Positions 1 to 6,781 of a DNA stretch of 14,762 nucleotides are shown one piece after another. Position 1 is the first letter of the stretch, and the number at the start of each line of letters is the position of its first letter. The position numbers and the translations under genes were made by a program. This DNA comes from Deltaproteobacteria bacterium (lineage in GTDB: Bacteria; Desulfobacterota; Desulfomonilia; UBA1062): NCBI GenBank assembly GCA_016934135.1, contig JAFGTK010000113.1, positions 1-14,762 of the forward strand. Direction: 5' to 3'. The notes under the pieces are model-generated. The model saw only the letters and a program-made list of their open reading frames with translations, did no database searches and was not told where the DNA came from.

Positions 1-792
1 TGCCTCTGTCCTGATGTCCACGCGCTTGTAGGTATCCACATCCAGTTCTCTGCCGGCTTGGGTGCTTTTGACAGCCTCTTCGAAAAGCCTGATGGCCTTT
101 TTAAACTCGGCATTGTTGATATGGCACCAGGCCAGTTTATACCTGGCAATGGCTATGGCAGGGCTTTCAGGATGCCCCAGCACCGCTGTATAGTGGCGAA
201 TGGCCATATCGAGATCCTGAAGATTGATAAAATAGTCCCCGAGAAGAAGGTACGCCTCGGGCACATACGGGCTGTTCTTGTATTCGGAGATGATCACCCT
301 GTACTGCTTGACCATTTCGTCAATTTTACCCAGTTCACGGTATTCATGGGCCAGGAAAAAGTGGATCTTGTCTCTTGCATCAAATTCGGGGAAATTATCC
401 AGGATGCGCTGATAGATCTCTATTGCCTGATTCTTGAGCGTGTTAGATTCGAGCTGACCAAAGGCCGAGGATGAGCCTGTGCTTTCGCCCTTGCGCAGAA
501 AGAATGCAATTCGGGATAGTTCTACATAGAGCTCTGCCTCGCGAAGATACAGTTCGGGCAGATACGGTTTGTTCCGGGAGGTATCGATCAGGGCCTTGGT
601 GTTGCGTATAGCGAGATCGACCTTCTTTCTATCCTCTTGGAGCTTTGCGAGATACTTTGCCTGCCTGGAGCTCTGATCGGTTTCGTCATAACCGTACTCC
701 CCGGCCTGGATTTCTGCAGGCATCACAAGCACCAGCAGTAAAAAGACAAGTGCTGCAACCAAATACCTGTTTATCGTATGTGCATATATCAT
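1..792 (-). CDS. Exported TPR-repeat protein, C-terminus cut off by window edge
   Basis: The minus-strand frame stays open from an ATG at 792 to the window edge, giving 264 codons with no stop, so this is the N-terminal part of a larger protein. Residues 1-30 look like a signal peptide: a charged start, a Leu/Val-rich core at about 11-23, and an AEIQA|GEY cleavage site. The mature part begins with a charged helical stretch (RQAKYLAKLQEDRKKVDLAI). Helix pairs spaced like tetratricopeptide repeats follow, for example AIEIYQRILDNFPEF, MVKQYRVIISEYKNSP, MAIRHYTAVLGHPES and KAIRLFEEAVKS. The start overlaps the upstream stop as ATGA, which implies translational coupling. TPR proteins of this kind act as periplasmic scaffolds, and the context makes this a likely periplasmic or outer-membrane-associated component of the ExbB/ExbD-driven machine. 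The exact family and full length cannot be told from here. Confidence 0.85.
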   Translation of the reverse strand, partial: MIYAHTINRYLVAALVFLLLVLVMPAEIQAGEYGYDETDQSSRQAKYLAKLQEDRKKVDLAIRNTKALIDTSRNKPYLPELYLREAELYVELSRIAFFLRKGESTGSSSAFGQLESNTLKNQAIEIYQRILDNFPEFDARDKIHFFLAHEYRELGKIDEMVKQYRVIISEYKNSPYVPEAYLLLGDYFINLQDLDMAIRHYTAVLGHPESPAIAIARYKLAWCHINNAEFKKAIRLFEEAVKSTQAGRELDVDTYKRVDIRTEA

Positions 793-2288
793 TTGAAGAA
801 AATATCCCACTCTTCCATGTCCTTGCATTTGCTGGGCAGGACCACCTTATAGTCAGCCAGCTCGTCATTCCAGAATTCACCCTGAAAAGGATAGACCACG
901 ACACCTCTTGTTTCTTCACCCTCAGGTGCACCATCTTCGTTGTAGTGATACTGCTGAACCCGCTGATACATATCGAGACCCACCTCGTATGCCATCAGGT
1001 TGGCCTCCTCCTCATACTGGAGAAGCTCGTTTGCATACCTTTCGTATTCCGACTGAACCTGCAGCCTCAATGTCTCTGCAACCTTGCCGATCTCCAGGGC
1101 ATATATCCGATCGAGATAGACGGACAGATCGTTATCCTGCCCCTTTTTGTCTTTGAATTCAGATATCCTGAACCTTTCTTCCTCAAGAAGCGTCAGCAGT
1201 TCCCAGGTGAAACGAATGTCCTTTTTATTAAGGATCAGCAGAAGCAGATCCTTGTTCTCACTTACGTCAATCCTGTGATAAATGCCCTTGAGCGAATCGC
1301 CGTAACGCCCGGTGAACTCGGAGACCACGTTGAGGGCACTTTCATAATGGCAGACATCCTTGTAGATAAAAGACTTGAGGATATAGTATTCCGGTGTGAA
1401 ATGGTTTTGGAAACTCGGGGCTTCAAAAGCGTAGAGCAGGCCCATTGCCTTTTCCTGGTTTCCCATCCGGTAGTGTGCCCAGGCCCTTTCCATAAGGTTT
1501 TGAGATTGTTCCAGAATACTCTGCTCGATCTCCTGATAGAGCATGTCTGCCCGGTCATATTCCCCCAGCTCATAGAGCAGGCGTGCCTGGGTCTTGAGAG
1601 CCTCGTCAACAAGATCCTCATCATCGCAGGAACCTGCAAGGATCTGATCCAGAATATCCATGCTCTCGTGAATCCGGTTTTCATAAAGGTGCCATAAGGC
1701 CTTTTTATAGAGATACCGGTAGTGATAATAGGTGCCGGGGAGAATCAGGGAAAAGTGGGCATTGCCCCAGTCGATAAAGCCGTGCTCCCAGTCATAGACC
1801 CCCTGATGATAATGTATGAAATCTGAAAGCTCTCCTTCAATAAACCCGTACTGAGCCTCGCAGATGGTCTGATCGATGATCAGGTCCTTATCAAAGCTTT
1901 GAGTCCGCGACATGTTTTCGAAGATTTCCAGGGAGTACTGAACGATCTTCTGATTCGGTTTGCGCCGTACAAGCCTTGCAAGAATCTCTGCACCTGCATG
2001 AGAATAGCCGAGCTTTTCCAGGGATATGCCCAGGAAGAATTCAGCCCACTCGTAATCAGTGACATCCGGTGAATACTTCTGCATGAATTCATAAAAATAC
2101 GGGCACGCACGTTTGTATTCATGGTCTATAAAAAACTCGTACCCTTTCTGGAAGCTGCTCCTGTCTACAGATGCGGCCTCTGCTGCTTCTGATTCATTTT
2201 CTGCAGAAGTCTCCATCGGGGCAGCCAGGGCATTTGTAAAAACCCACAGGCCCATAAATACAAGGATCGCGGCAGCTTTCTTAGTCAT
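789..2288 (-). CDS. Exported TPR protein (GltE/AglT-like role suspected)
   Basis: A 499-residue protein with a signal peptide at residues 1-23 (hydrophobic core AAAILVFMGLWVF, cleavage near NALA|AP). After an acidic low-complexity spacer (about 25-40) the protein is almost wholly helical with degenerate TPR-like pairs, clearest at about 196-290: ALWHLYENRIHESMDILDQI, then a unit starting LKTQARLLYELGEYDRA, then ERAWAHYRMGNQEKAM. A conserved-looking C-terminal block (about 463-488) contains YPFQGEFWNDEL and ends near a Cys at 488. From memory, that block resembles the tail of TPR proteins in myxobacterial envelope clusters, but this is an impression. The start codon overlaps the upstream beta-barrel gene by 8 nt (ATGACTAA), and the stop overlaps the next gene by 4 nt. 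The likely location is the periplasm, bridging motor and outer-membrane parts. The precise function is unknown. Confidence 0.85.
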   Translation of the reverse strand: MTKKAAAILVFMGLWVFTNALAAPMETSAENESEAAEAASVDRSSFQKGYEFFIDHEYKRACPYFYEFMQKYSPDVTDYEWAEFFLGISLEKLGYSHAGAEILARLVRRKPNQKIVQYSLEIFENMSRTQSFDKDLIIDQTICEAQYGFIEGELSDFIHYHQGVYDWEHGFIDWGNAHFSLILPGTYYHYRYLYKKALWHLYENRIHESMDILDQILAGSCDDEDLVDEALKTQARLLYELGEYDRADMLYQEIEQSILEQSQNLMERAWAHYRMGNQEKAMGLLYAFEAPSFQNHFTPEYYILKSFIYKDVCHYESALNVVSEFTGRYGDSLKGIYHRIDVSENKDLLLLILNKKDIRFTWELLTLLEEERFRISEFKDKKGQDNDLSVYLDRIYALEIGKVAETLRLQVQSEYERYANELLQYEEEANLMAYEVGLDMYQRVQQYHYNEDGAPEGEETRGVVVYPFQGEFWNDELADYKVVLPSKCKDMEEWDIFFK

Positions 2289-3006
2289 TGAATTCTTTCT
2301 CTTTCAGATAACCCTGCAGCTTCCTGATCGTTTCGTCTTCCGGCGTCTTCCTGGGAGACAGATTAAACCGCAGGGCAAGTGCAAGCCCCAGATAAATGTC
2401 GTTCTCGGTGCCGTCATCCTTCATGTTGATCAGGTCCCTGATCTCGAAATTCATACAGATATTCTTTGAAAGGAAAAACTTTGCTGCATAGCCCAGGCAG
2501 ATGGAAGGGGCATTCTCGGTGCTCGGATCACCGAAGGAGTACTGCTTTTCATAGTTTACAATGCCTGCACCGATAAAGAACGCGCTTTCCCGGTTGATTA
2601 TGCCCCGGTTCCACAAAGACTCTTTCCCATAGAAGGGCTTTATGACCAGGCTCGAATGAAAGAGATATCTGGGCTCGGAAAATTCAGAAGGCGTTACCCC
2701 GAAATTGTCTTCCAGATCCTTCTTCAGATCCTTTTCTCTGTTCAGCATATACTGGCCGCGAACGACTTCCCATGCGAGATAATCGTTAAAATGATACGTA
2801 TAGGCAAGGCCCAGAGGGTATACGTTATAGAAATCGTCATCCACTATATTGCCGAGAAGAAAACCGATTTCGTGATTGCGATGAAAGATCCTTTCCTGAA
2901 CGGCAAATACCTGCTCTTTATCCTTCAGATCCTTGGCATAGCCTGTGGCTGCACAAGCGAGGATAACTGCAAGGACCAGGGAAACCATACTTCTAGTTCT
3001 GTTCAT
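2281..3006 (-). CDS. Small outer-membrane beta-barrel protein
   Basis: The frame is open from 3069, but the start chosen is the ATG at 3006. It has AGGAGT 8 nt upstream and begins a clean signal peptide (MNRTRSMVSLVLAVILACAATGYA|KD), whereas the longer form would overlap the upstream gene and bury the signal. The product is 241 residues. The mature part alternates hydrophobic and polar residues in short strands rich in Tyr, Phe and Gly, such as HEIGFLLGNIVDDDFYNVYP, LGLAYTYHFNDYLAWEV, SAFFIGAGIVNYEKQYSFG and DIYLGLALALRFN. This pattern matches small outer-membrane barrels found beside ExbB/ExbD genes in deltaproteobacteria and myxobacteria. In Myxococcus, barrels of this kind (GltA/GltB/GltH, NfsB/C class) form the outer-membrane end of the Glt/Nfs complexes. 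A charged tail (EDETIRKLQGYLKEKEFND) follows the last strand. The gene overlaps the downstream TPR gene by 8 nt and starts 13 nt after the upstream stop. Confidence 0.8.
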   Translation of the reverse strand: MNRTRSMVSLVLAVILACAATGYAKDLKDKEQVFAVQERIFHRNHEIGFLLGNIVDDDFYNVYPLGLAYTYHFNDYLAWEVVRGQYMLNREKDLKKDLEDNFGVTPSEFSEPRYLFHSSLVIKPFYGKESLWNRGIINRESAFFIGAGIVNYEKQYSFGDPSTENAPSICLGYAAKFFLSKNICMNFEIRDLINMKDDGTENDIYLGLALALRFNLSPRKTPEDETIRKLQGYLKEKEFND

Positions 3007-3019
3007 TTCATTACACTCC

Positions 3020-5359
3020 TTAAAACCCGACGATATCAAAGATGAACGGATATGATACGACCACCTCACTGCCCTTTGGTTTCGGGAACTGCCAGGACTT
3101 GATCGACTGTTTGATGCAGCCGTGGATCTCGCTGGAATTGATGGATGACGACTTTATCCTGACCTCTCCCACATTCCCTGAAAGCAGGATCTTCCATTCA
3201 AAGATAACCTTGCCCATGAGAGAAGGGTTGGCAATCAGTGCTGTTTCATAGCAGTATGTTATCTCGTCCAGATGCTGGTCGATGACCTTTTTTACCGCCT
3301 CCCTGCTCATCCCGCCCTGGATCTTTACAGTCTTGTCCATCTCGGCGCTTACCATGGCCATGACCTGACCTTCACCGGTGACGCCCTTTTCCAGGGCCGC
3401 AACCTGGCCTTCGCCATGGGCGCCTGCACTCCTGAGGACCTGCGAGGAACCTTTCGTACTCACAATGCCTGATTGCGGTATCTCAATTTTAGCTGTACCC
3501 AGTTTTCCGACAATGCCAGACACCTTGAAGTCGGCGGTGCTTTCCTGCATGGATGTGGTTGCATCCAGATTCGTCACAGCTGCCATGGCTTCCTGAGGCT
3601 TTAATCCGATATTGTCACCAAGCATGCTCAAAAGACCTGTCTGGTTGATATTGCGGTTTTTGATATTGCCTTTGCCGTAACCGCCTCCTGCCTGAGGAGA
3701 TTTGGAGGCAACCGCTGTTTTCTTTTGCGTCTTTACCTGTTTCTTCACCGGTTTCACCGGTTTTTTCACTGTCCGCTCCGGGGCCGACTGAACCGGTGGA
3801 GGCTCTTCTTTCGGCTTTTGCACAGGAGGCAGAGCTATCCTTTTGTTGATTTCTTCCATCTGAAGCGGATCAACCTGGACAAAATGTGTCTGAATATTTT
3901 TGGGCTGCGAGGTATATGACGGGAACATGCCTATGATCGTAAGGACGATGACATGAAGAAACGTGGACTTGATAAAATGTTTGTAATAATGAGTATCCTT
4001 CGGTTTTGCCAGTTCAACATCAGGACTCTTGCCCGGAGCTACGCAGCGCAGATGATATTCAAAAGGATCATCATAGATGGTAACCTGGCTTGAAGGCCTG
4101 AGCTTGTCACAGTAGATGCCCTTCTTCCTGTTGTAGAGTTTCTCGTGGATACAAAGCTGATCGGTCTCTGATATGGCTGAGTAGTTCGAACGGGCAATTC
4201 TGGAAAAATGATCGTCAAAATAGAAATAATGGCCATCCGGACCTTTGTTCTCCGCCAGACAGAACCTGGTTTTTCCAGTCTTTATGTAATACCTCTGCCT
4301 TTGCCTGAGAAACCTTACATCAAGAACCCTGCCGTTTCTGCTCTTGACCACCTCGATTAAAAACTGTGCCTCGGTCTGTTCCTGAGTGCAGGTTTCCAGA
4401 TCTGCATTTCTCTGAGTCAATCTATCCTTTAGGCAGAAACTCGCCTCAATATCATCTTCTTCATCCTCCTCTTCTTCATCTTCAATGGGCTTGACCATCT
4501 TGTTATTAGGAAGGATTTGCGGATCATTGAGCGTGTCCCTGATTTTTCTGTCTGTGCAGGACGGTTCTTCTTCACAATCGAGGTATTTATGAACAAGAGT
4601 GATGATCTCGGCAGTTTCTACCTGCTGTGCTTCTTCACTGTGAGAATCCGATGAGGGCTGAACCTCATAACCCTCGGTGTCATGCGCCGGTATATCATTA
4701 CAAGTGTCATCTTCCTGCAAATGAAAGCTGCTTTCGGCAAACTCATGTGATTGCACTTCTTCCCTGTGTGCATCCACTGCGGGCCAGGTTTCGTACCTAT
4801 CCTGATCCGATACCGGCATATCATCGCAACAGGCGTCTTCCTTAACAGGATAAATACCATCGGCATGTTCTTCCGGCGGTTCTTCTTCGCTATGTACATC
4901 CGGCACAGGCCCATTCTCATACCTTTCGAGCTGCAGTTCCGGGGTATCATTATCTGATGAGATGATAATACTGCCGGACCTGTTCTTGAGTTCCTTGATC
5001 TTCAGGGTATAGGGGCCAATTTTCACTGAATCGAACTGATCAATAATAAGGGATTTTTTTGTGGTATCCCTGCATATATCGATTTCTGTTTCATTCAGCG
5101 AGATCAGGACATCTCCGCTTCCGACAATCTGCACATCTGCATGGTGAGGCATGATCATTTCATGCTTCAAAACGAGATCTGACGATGCATGGCTGCCGAT
5201 AGAAACCTTTTCCCTGCAGAAACAGTCCCACCCAAGGTATTCATCCCCGTTAAAGACAAAGATCTGTATAACCCTCTCAGCCTTCGACTGTTCGGGTATT
5301 CTCGCGGATGTCCGGCCATCTGCAGAGTCTGTATCCATAGCTGAATGTGATTTTCTCAT
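3020..5359 (-). CDS. Inner-membrane FHA / TonB-like rod protein with AgmX/PglI C-terminal domain (GltG/NfsG-like)
   Basis: A 779-residue protein with this order: (1) FHA-like domain at about 30-125 (IGSHASSDLVL, then MPHHADVQIV); (2) acidic linker with three tandem 42-residue repeats (145-270) and an acidic run EDEEEEDEEDD (293-303); (3) second FHA-like domain at about 332-440, starting FLIEVVKSRNGRVLDVRFL; (4) one membrane helix at about 464-481; (5) periplasmic Pro/Lys-rich stalk at about 511-545 (PPVQKPKEEPPPV, VKKPVKPVKKQVK); (6) Gly/Ser-rich region with GLLSMLGD; (7) C-terminal domain at about 681-779 starting GGMSREAVKKVIDQHL, with TYCYE, GKVIFEW and WQFPKPKG. Part 7 is the AgmX/PglI-type TonB-like domain. 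The layout matches Myxococcus GltG/NfsG, which pass energy from an ExbB/ExbD motor into the periplasm. Cys703 and Cys748 may form a disulfide. Both FHA folds look degenerate. Function here is inferred from architecture. Confidence 0.88.
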   Translation of the reverse strand: MRKSHSAMDTDSADGRTSARIPEQSKAERVIQIFVFNGDEYLGWDCFCREKVSIGSHASSDLVLKHEMIMPHHADVQIVGSGDVLISLNETEIDICRDTTKKSLIIDQFDSVKIGPYTLKIKELKNRSGSIIISSDNDTPELQLERYENGPVPDVHSEEEPPEEHADGIYPVKEDACCDDMPVSDQDRYETWPAVDAHREEVQSHEFAESSFHLQEDDTCNDIPAHDTEGYEVQPSSDSHSEEAQQVETAEIITLVHKYLDCEEEPSCTDRKIRDTLNDPQILPNNKMVKPIEDEEEEDEEDDIEASFCLKDRLTQRNADLETCTQEQTEAQFLIEVVKSRNGRVLDVRFLRQRQRYYIKTGKTRFCLAENKGPDGHYFYFDDHFSRIARSNYSAISETDQLCIHEKLYNRKKGIYCDKLRPSSQVTIYDDPFEYHLRCVAPGKSPDVELAKPKDTHYYKHFIKSTFLHVIVLTIIGMFPSYTSQPKNIQTHFVQVDPLQMEEINKRIALPPVQKPKEEPPPVQSAPERTVKKPVKPVKKQVKTQKKTAVASKSPQAGGGYGKGNIKNRNINQTGLLSMLGDNIGLKPQEAMAAVTNLDATTSMQESTADFKVSGIVGKLGTAKIEIPQSGIVSTKGSSQVLRSAGAHGEGQVAALEKGVTGEGQVMAMVSAEMDKTVKIQGGMSREAVKKVIDQHLDEITYCYETALIANPSLMGKVIFEWKILLSGNVGEVRIKSSSINSSEIHGCIKQSIKSWQFPKPKGSEVVVSYPFIFDIVGF
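4550..4927 (-). repeat. Three in-frame tandem 126-bp repeats (3 x 42 residues) inside the FHA/TonB-like gene
   Basis: Residues 145-186, 187-228 and 229-270 align without gaps. Each unit opens with (E/D)xYExxPxxDxHxEE. Units 1 and 2 continue with an ED pair, a Cys, an acidic residue and a Pro near the end; unit 3 has KYLDCEEEPS there, keeping the Cys and Pro in register. Units occupy 4802-4927, 4676-4801 and 4550-4675. Similarity is visible in DNA too (for example cttcttccctgtgtgcatcc against cttcttcactgtgagaatcc). Pro140, exactly 42 residues before Pro182, hints at the remnant of a further unit upstream. The repeats lie in the cytoplasmic linker between the two FHA-like domains. Confidence 0.8.
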
Positions 5360-5439
5360 ATGCCTTTGCCCTTATTTGTTACATGCTTCCTGTTTCATAA
5401 CCTTAAAGGGTTCCTGTCAGCTGTCTGCCTTATTACCGG

Positions 5440-5760
5440 TTATTTGCCTTCCTTGACCGGACCAGATCTTTTCATCTCAATAGTGGTGAAGTCTTCAAGG
5501 ATCTCCTTGCGGTAATCCCGGCGGTACTTCAGCATACTTGAAATCTCGCTCTTCTTTCTCTGCATCAGGTATACTGCCCCAGATTTGATGGTCTGGCCCA
5601 GAATATAGGAATTCCCGAAATCGATCCTGCTCATGAGGGCATCGCCCTTGTTCTGCTGCGCCTTTTCATCCCTCGCACCCCAGGCATTGCCCGGGCAGGC
5701 AGATGTGGAAAACATCAGGAAAGTAATCACAATCATAATGCAGATAAGAATCTGTTTCAT
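5440..5760 (-). CDS. Small exported protein of unknown function in the ExbB/ExbD operon
   Basis: A 106-residue protein with an N-terminal signal sequence (hydrophobic core at about 4-19, ending FSTSACPGNAWGA). Cleavage is most likely near AWGA|RDE. A Cys at 22 is present, but the preceding residues are not a canonical lipobox, so a lipoprotein is possible but not favoured. The mature part has a block at about 45-90, SRIDFGNSYILGQ followed by GAVYLMQRKKSEI and YRRDYRKEIL. From memory, short proteins with a similar 'DF...I.G.....G.Y...R' pattern occur beside ExbB/ExbD genes in myxobacteria; no family name is claimed. It lies 16 nt downstream of the second ExbD gene and 80 nt upstream of the FHA/TonB-like gene, so it is probably a dedicated periplasmic subunit or assembly factor of the same complex. 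Confidence 0.75.
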   Translation of the reverse strand: MKQILICIMIVITFLMFSTSACPGNAWGARDEKAQQNKGDALMSRIDFGNSYILGQTIKSGAVYLMQRKKSEISSMLKYRRDYRKEILEDFTTIEMKRSGPVKEGK

Positions 5761-5776
5761 AGCACAAGCTCCATGA

Positions 5777-6265
5777 TCACTGTTTTAAAACCCCAAACTG
5801 GAAATTGGGAAACCCCGCCATAGAGGCTGTCTTGATAACGTTGTTTATGGTTCGAAATGAAAGCCGTCTGTCACACAGAAAAAGGATCTGATTGCTCTTG
5901 GCCTCGCCTTTTCCGCCATGAAGAGTCTTTTCGCGGTAAGTGCATAGTTTCTGATACAGGTTAGAATCCTGTACATTTATCTGAGACAACCCGATAATCT
6001 TTCCATCTTCGATGCGGTCAACGATTTCATCACCAAGCCACAGTTTGTCCTGTGAAACCACAAGGCGCAGCGTATCACTGTAGTCTGTCTGAGCACTTGA
6101 TTTTGGAAGCTGAATGTCCTTGTCAATCTTGATAGCCTGAATATCGTTGGAGAAGGAAAACAGCAGAAAGATGAGGATGATGGTGAACATATCCATCATC
6201 GAGGTGATCTGAAGTTTAGGCGGAATAAACTGCGTCCTGTTTCTTCTTGACCTTCCTAGCGCCAC
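5777..6265 (-). CDS. ExbD/TolR-family proton-channel subunit with conserved membrane Asp (AglS/AglQ-like)
   Basis: A 162-residue protein. A basic cytoplasmic N-terminus (GRSRRNRTQFIPPK) leads into one membrane helix at about 19-40, containing TSMMDMFTIILIFLLFSF. Asp25 aligns with the proton-carrying Asp of ExbD (Asp25 in E. coli) and TolR. A periplasmic domain follows (about 45-162), with LVVSQDKLWLGDEIV and the closing pattern of ExbD/TolR folds (LFLCDRRLSFRTINNVIKTA, then GFPNFQFGVL). Family members pair with an ExbB/TolQ pentamer and convert proton flow into force on periplasmic partners. It starts 9 nt after the stop of the first ExbD-like gene and shares the leftward operon. Confidence 0.92.
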   Translation of the reverse strand: MALGRSRRNRTQFIPPKLQITSMMDMFTIILIFLLFSFSNDIQAIKIDKDIQLPKSSAQTDYSDTLRLVVSQDKLWLGDEIVDRIEDGKIIGLSQINVQDSNLYQKLCTYREKTLHGGKGEAKSNQILFLCDRRLSFRTINNVIKTASMAGFPNFQFGVLKQ

Positions 6266-6274
6266 TACAACCTC

Positions 6275-6781
6275 CTACCCGACCTTTCCGGAGAGAACTA
6301 CATTGGGAAAAAGTTCGCTCTCATCCGAGGACCTTGCCACATCCATTGTCCGGATGATGGTATCGTAAATGACATTGCTCTCAGGGATAATGATCAACGT
6401 GTCACTTGCAGGATATTGCGCCTTTATCCTGCGCAGGGAGGTAGAAAGAGCATCCATAGGGTATTCATCTGAATCGGTTACTGCAACCTGCTCTTCGAAG
6501 CTGTCGATAACCGAAGAATCGACCTCATCGGAAATAGCACTGAGATGAATCCCTTTCTCTTCCAACTCGACAATGACCGTGAGCTTGATATCGCTTTTCT
6601 CTTCCTGCAGAGATGATCCCTGAGCAAGTACAGGGACCGAGGTATTTATTGCGCGCAGATGAAAAAAACTCGCAGACATGAGCAGAAATGGGATCAGAAC
6701 CAGAAACATGTTCATGATCGGCACCATGTCCAGATCGATTTCTTCTGACACCTTTTTTCGGCTGCGCAGACTGTTTTTCAT
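6275..6781 (-). CDS. ExbD/TolR-family subunit with Asn at the proton-carrier position
   Basis: A 168-residue protein: basic N-terminus (RSRKKVSEEIDLD), one membrane helix at about 19-42, and a periplasmic ExbD/TolR-type domain (about 60-168) with TVIVELEEKGIHLSAI and YPASDTLIIIPESNVIYDTI. Aligned ungapped with E. coli ExbD (INVTPFIDVMLVL against LDMVPIMNMFLVL), the essential Asp is Asn24, codon AAC at 6710-6712. This subunit should therefore be unable to carry the proton itself and may serve a structural or coupling role beside the second ExbD, which keeps Asp. The start overlaps the upstream ExbB stop by 4 nt (ATGA), which implies coupled translation. Confidence 0.92.
   Translation of the reverse strand: MKNSLRSRKKVSEEIDLDMVPIMNMFLVLIPFLLMSASFFHLRAINTSVPVLAQGSSLQEEKSDIKLTVIVELEEKGIHLSAISDEVDSSVIDSFEEQVAVTDSDEYPMDALSTSLRRIKAQYPASDTLIIIPESNVIYDTIIRTMDVARSSDESELFPNVVLSGKVG

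Noticed and set aside
58..474. Open 138-codon plus-strand frame near the left edge
   Set aside because: The opposite strand reads without a stop as the TPR protein across the whole stretch, with repeat-like helices; the plus frame has no recognisable domain.
645..1697. Open 350-codon frame on the plus strand opposite the TPR gene
   Set aside because: It lies antisense to a well-supported TPR gene with a signal peptide and coupled start. Its translation shows no domain and has the odd composition of a reverse-strand shadow.
3007..3069. Longer start for the beta-barrel gene at 3069
   Set aside because: It would overlap the upstream gene by about 50 nt and place 21 polar residues before a clean signal peptide. 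The ATG at 3006 has a well-spaced AGGAGT.
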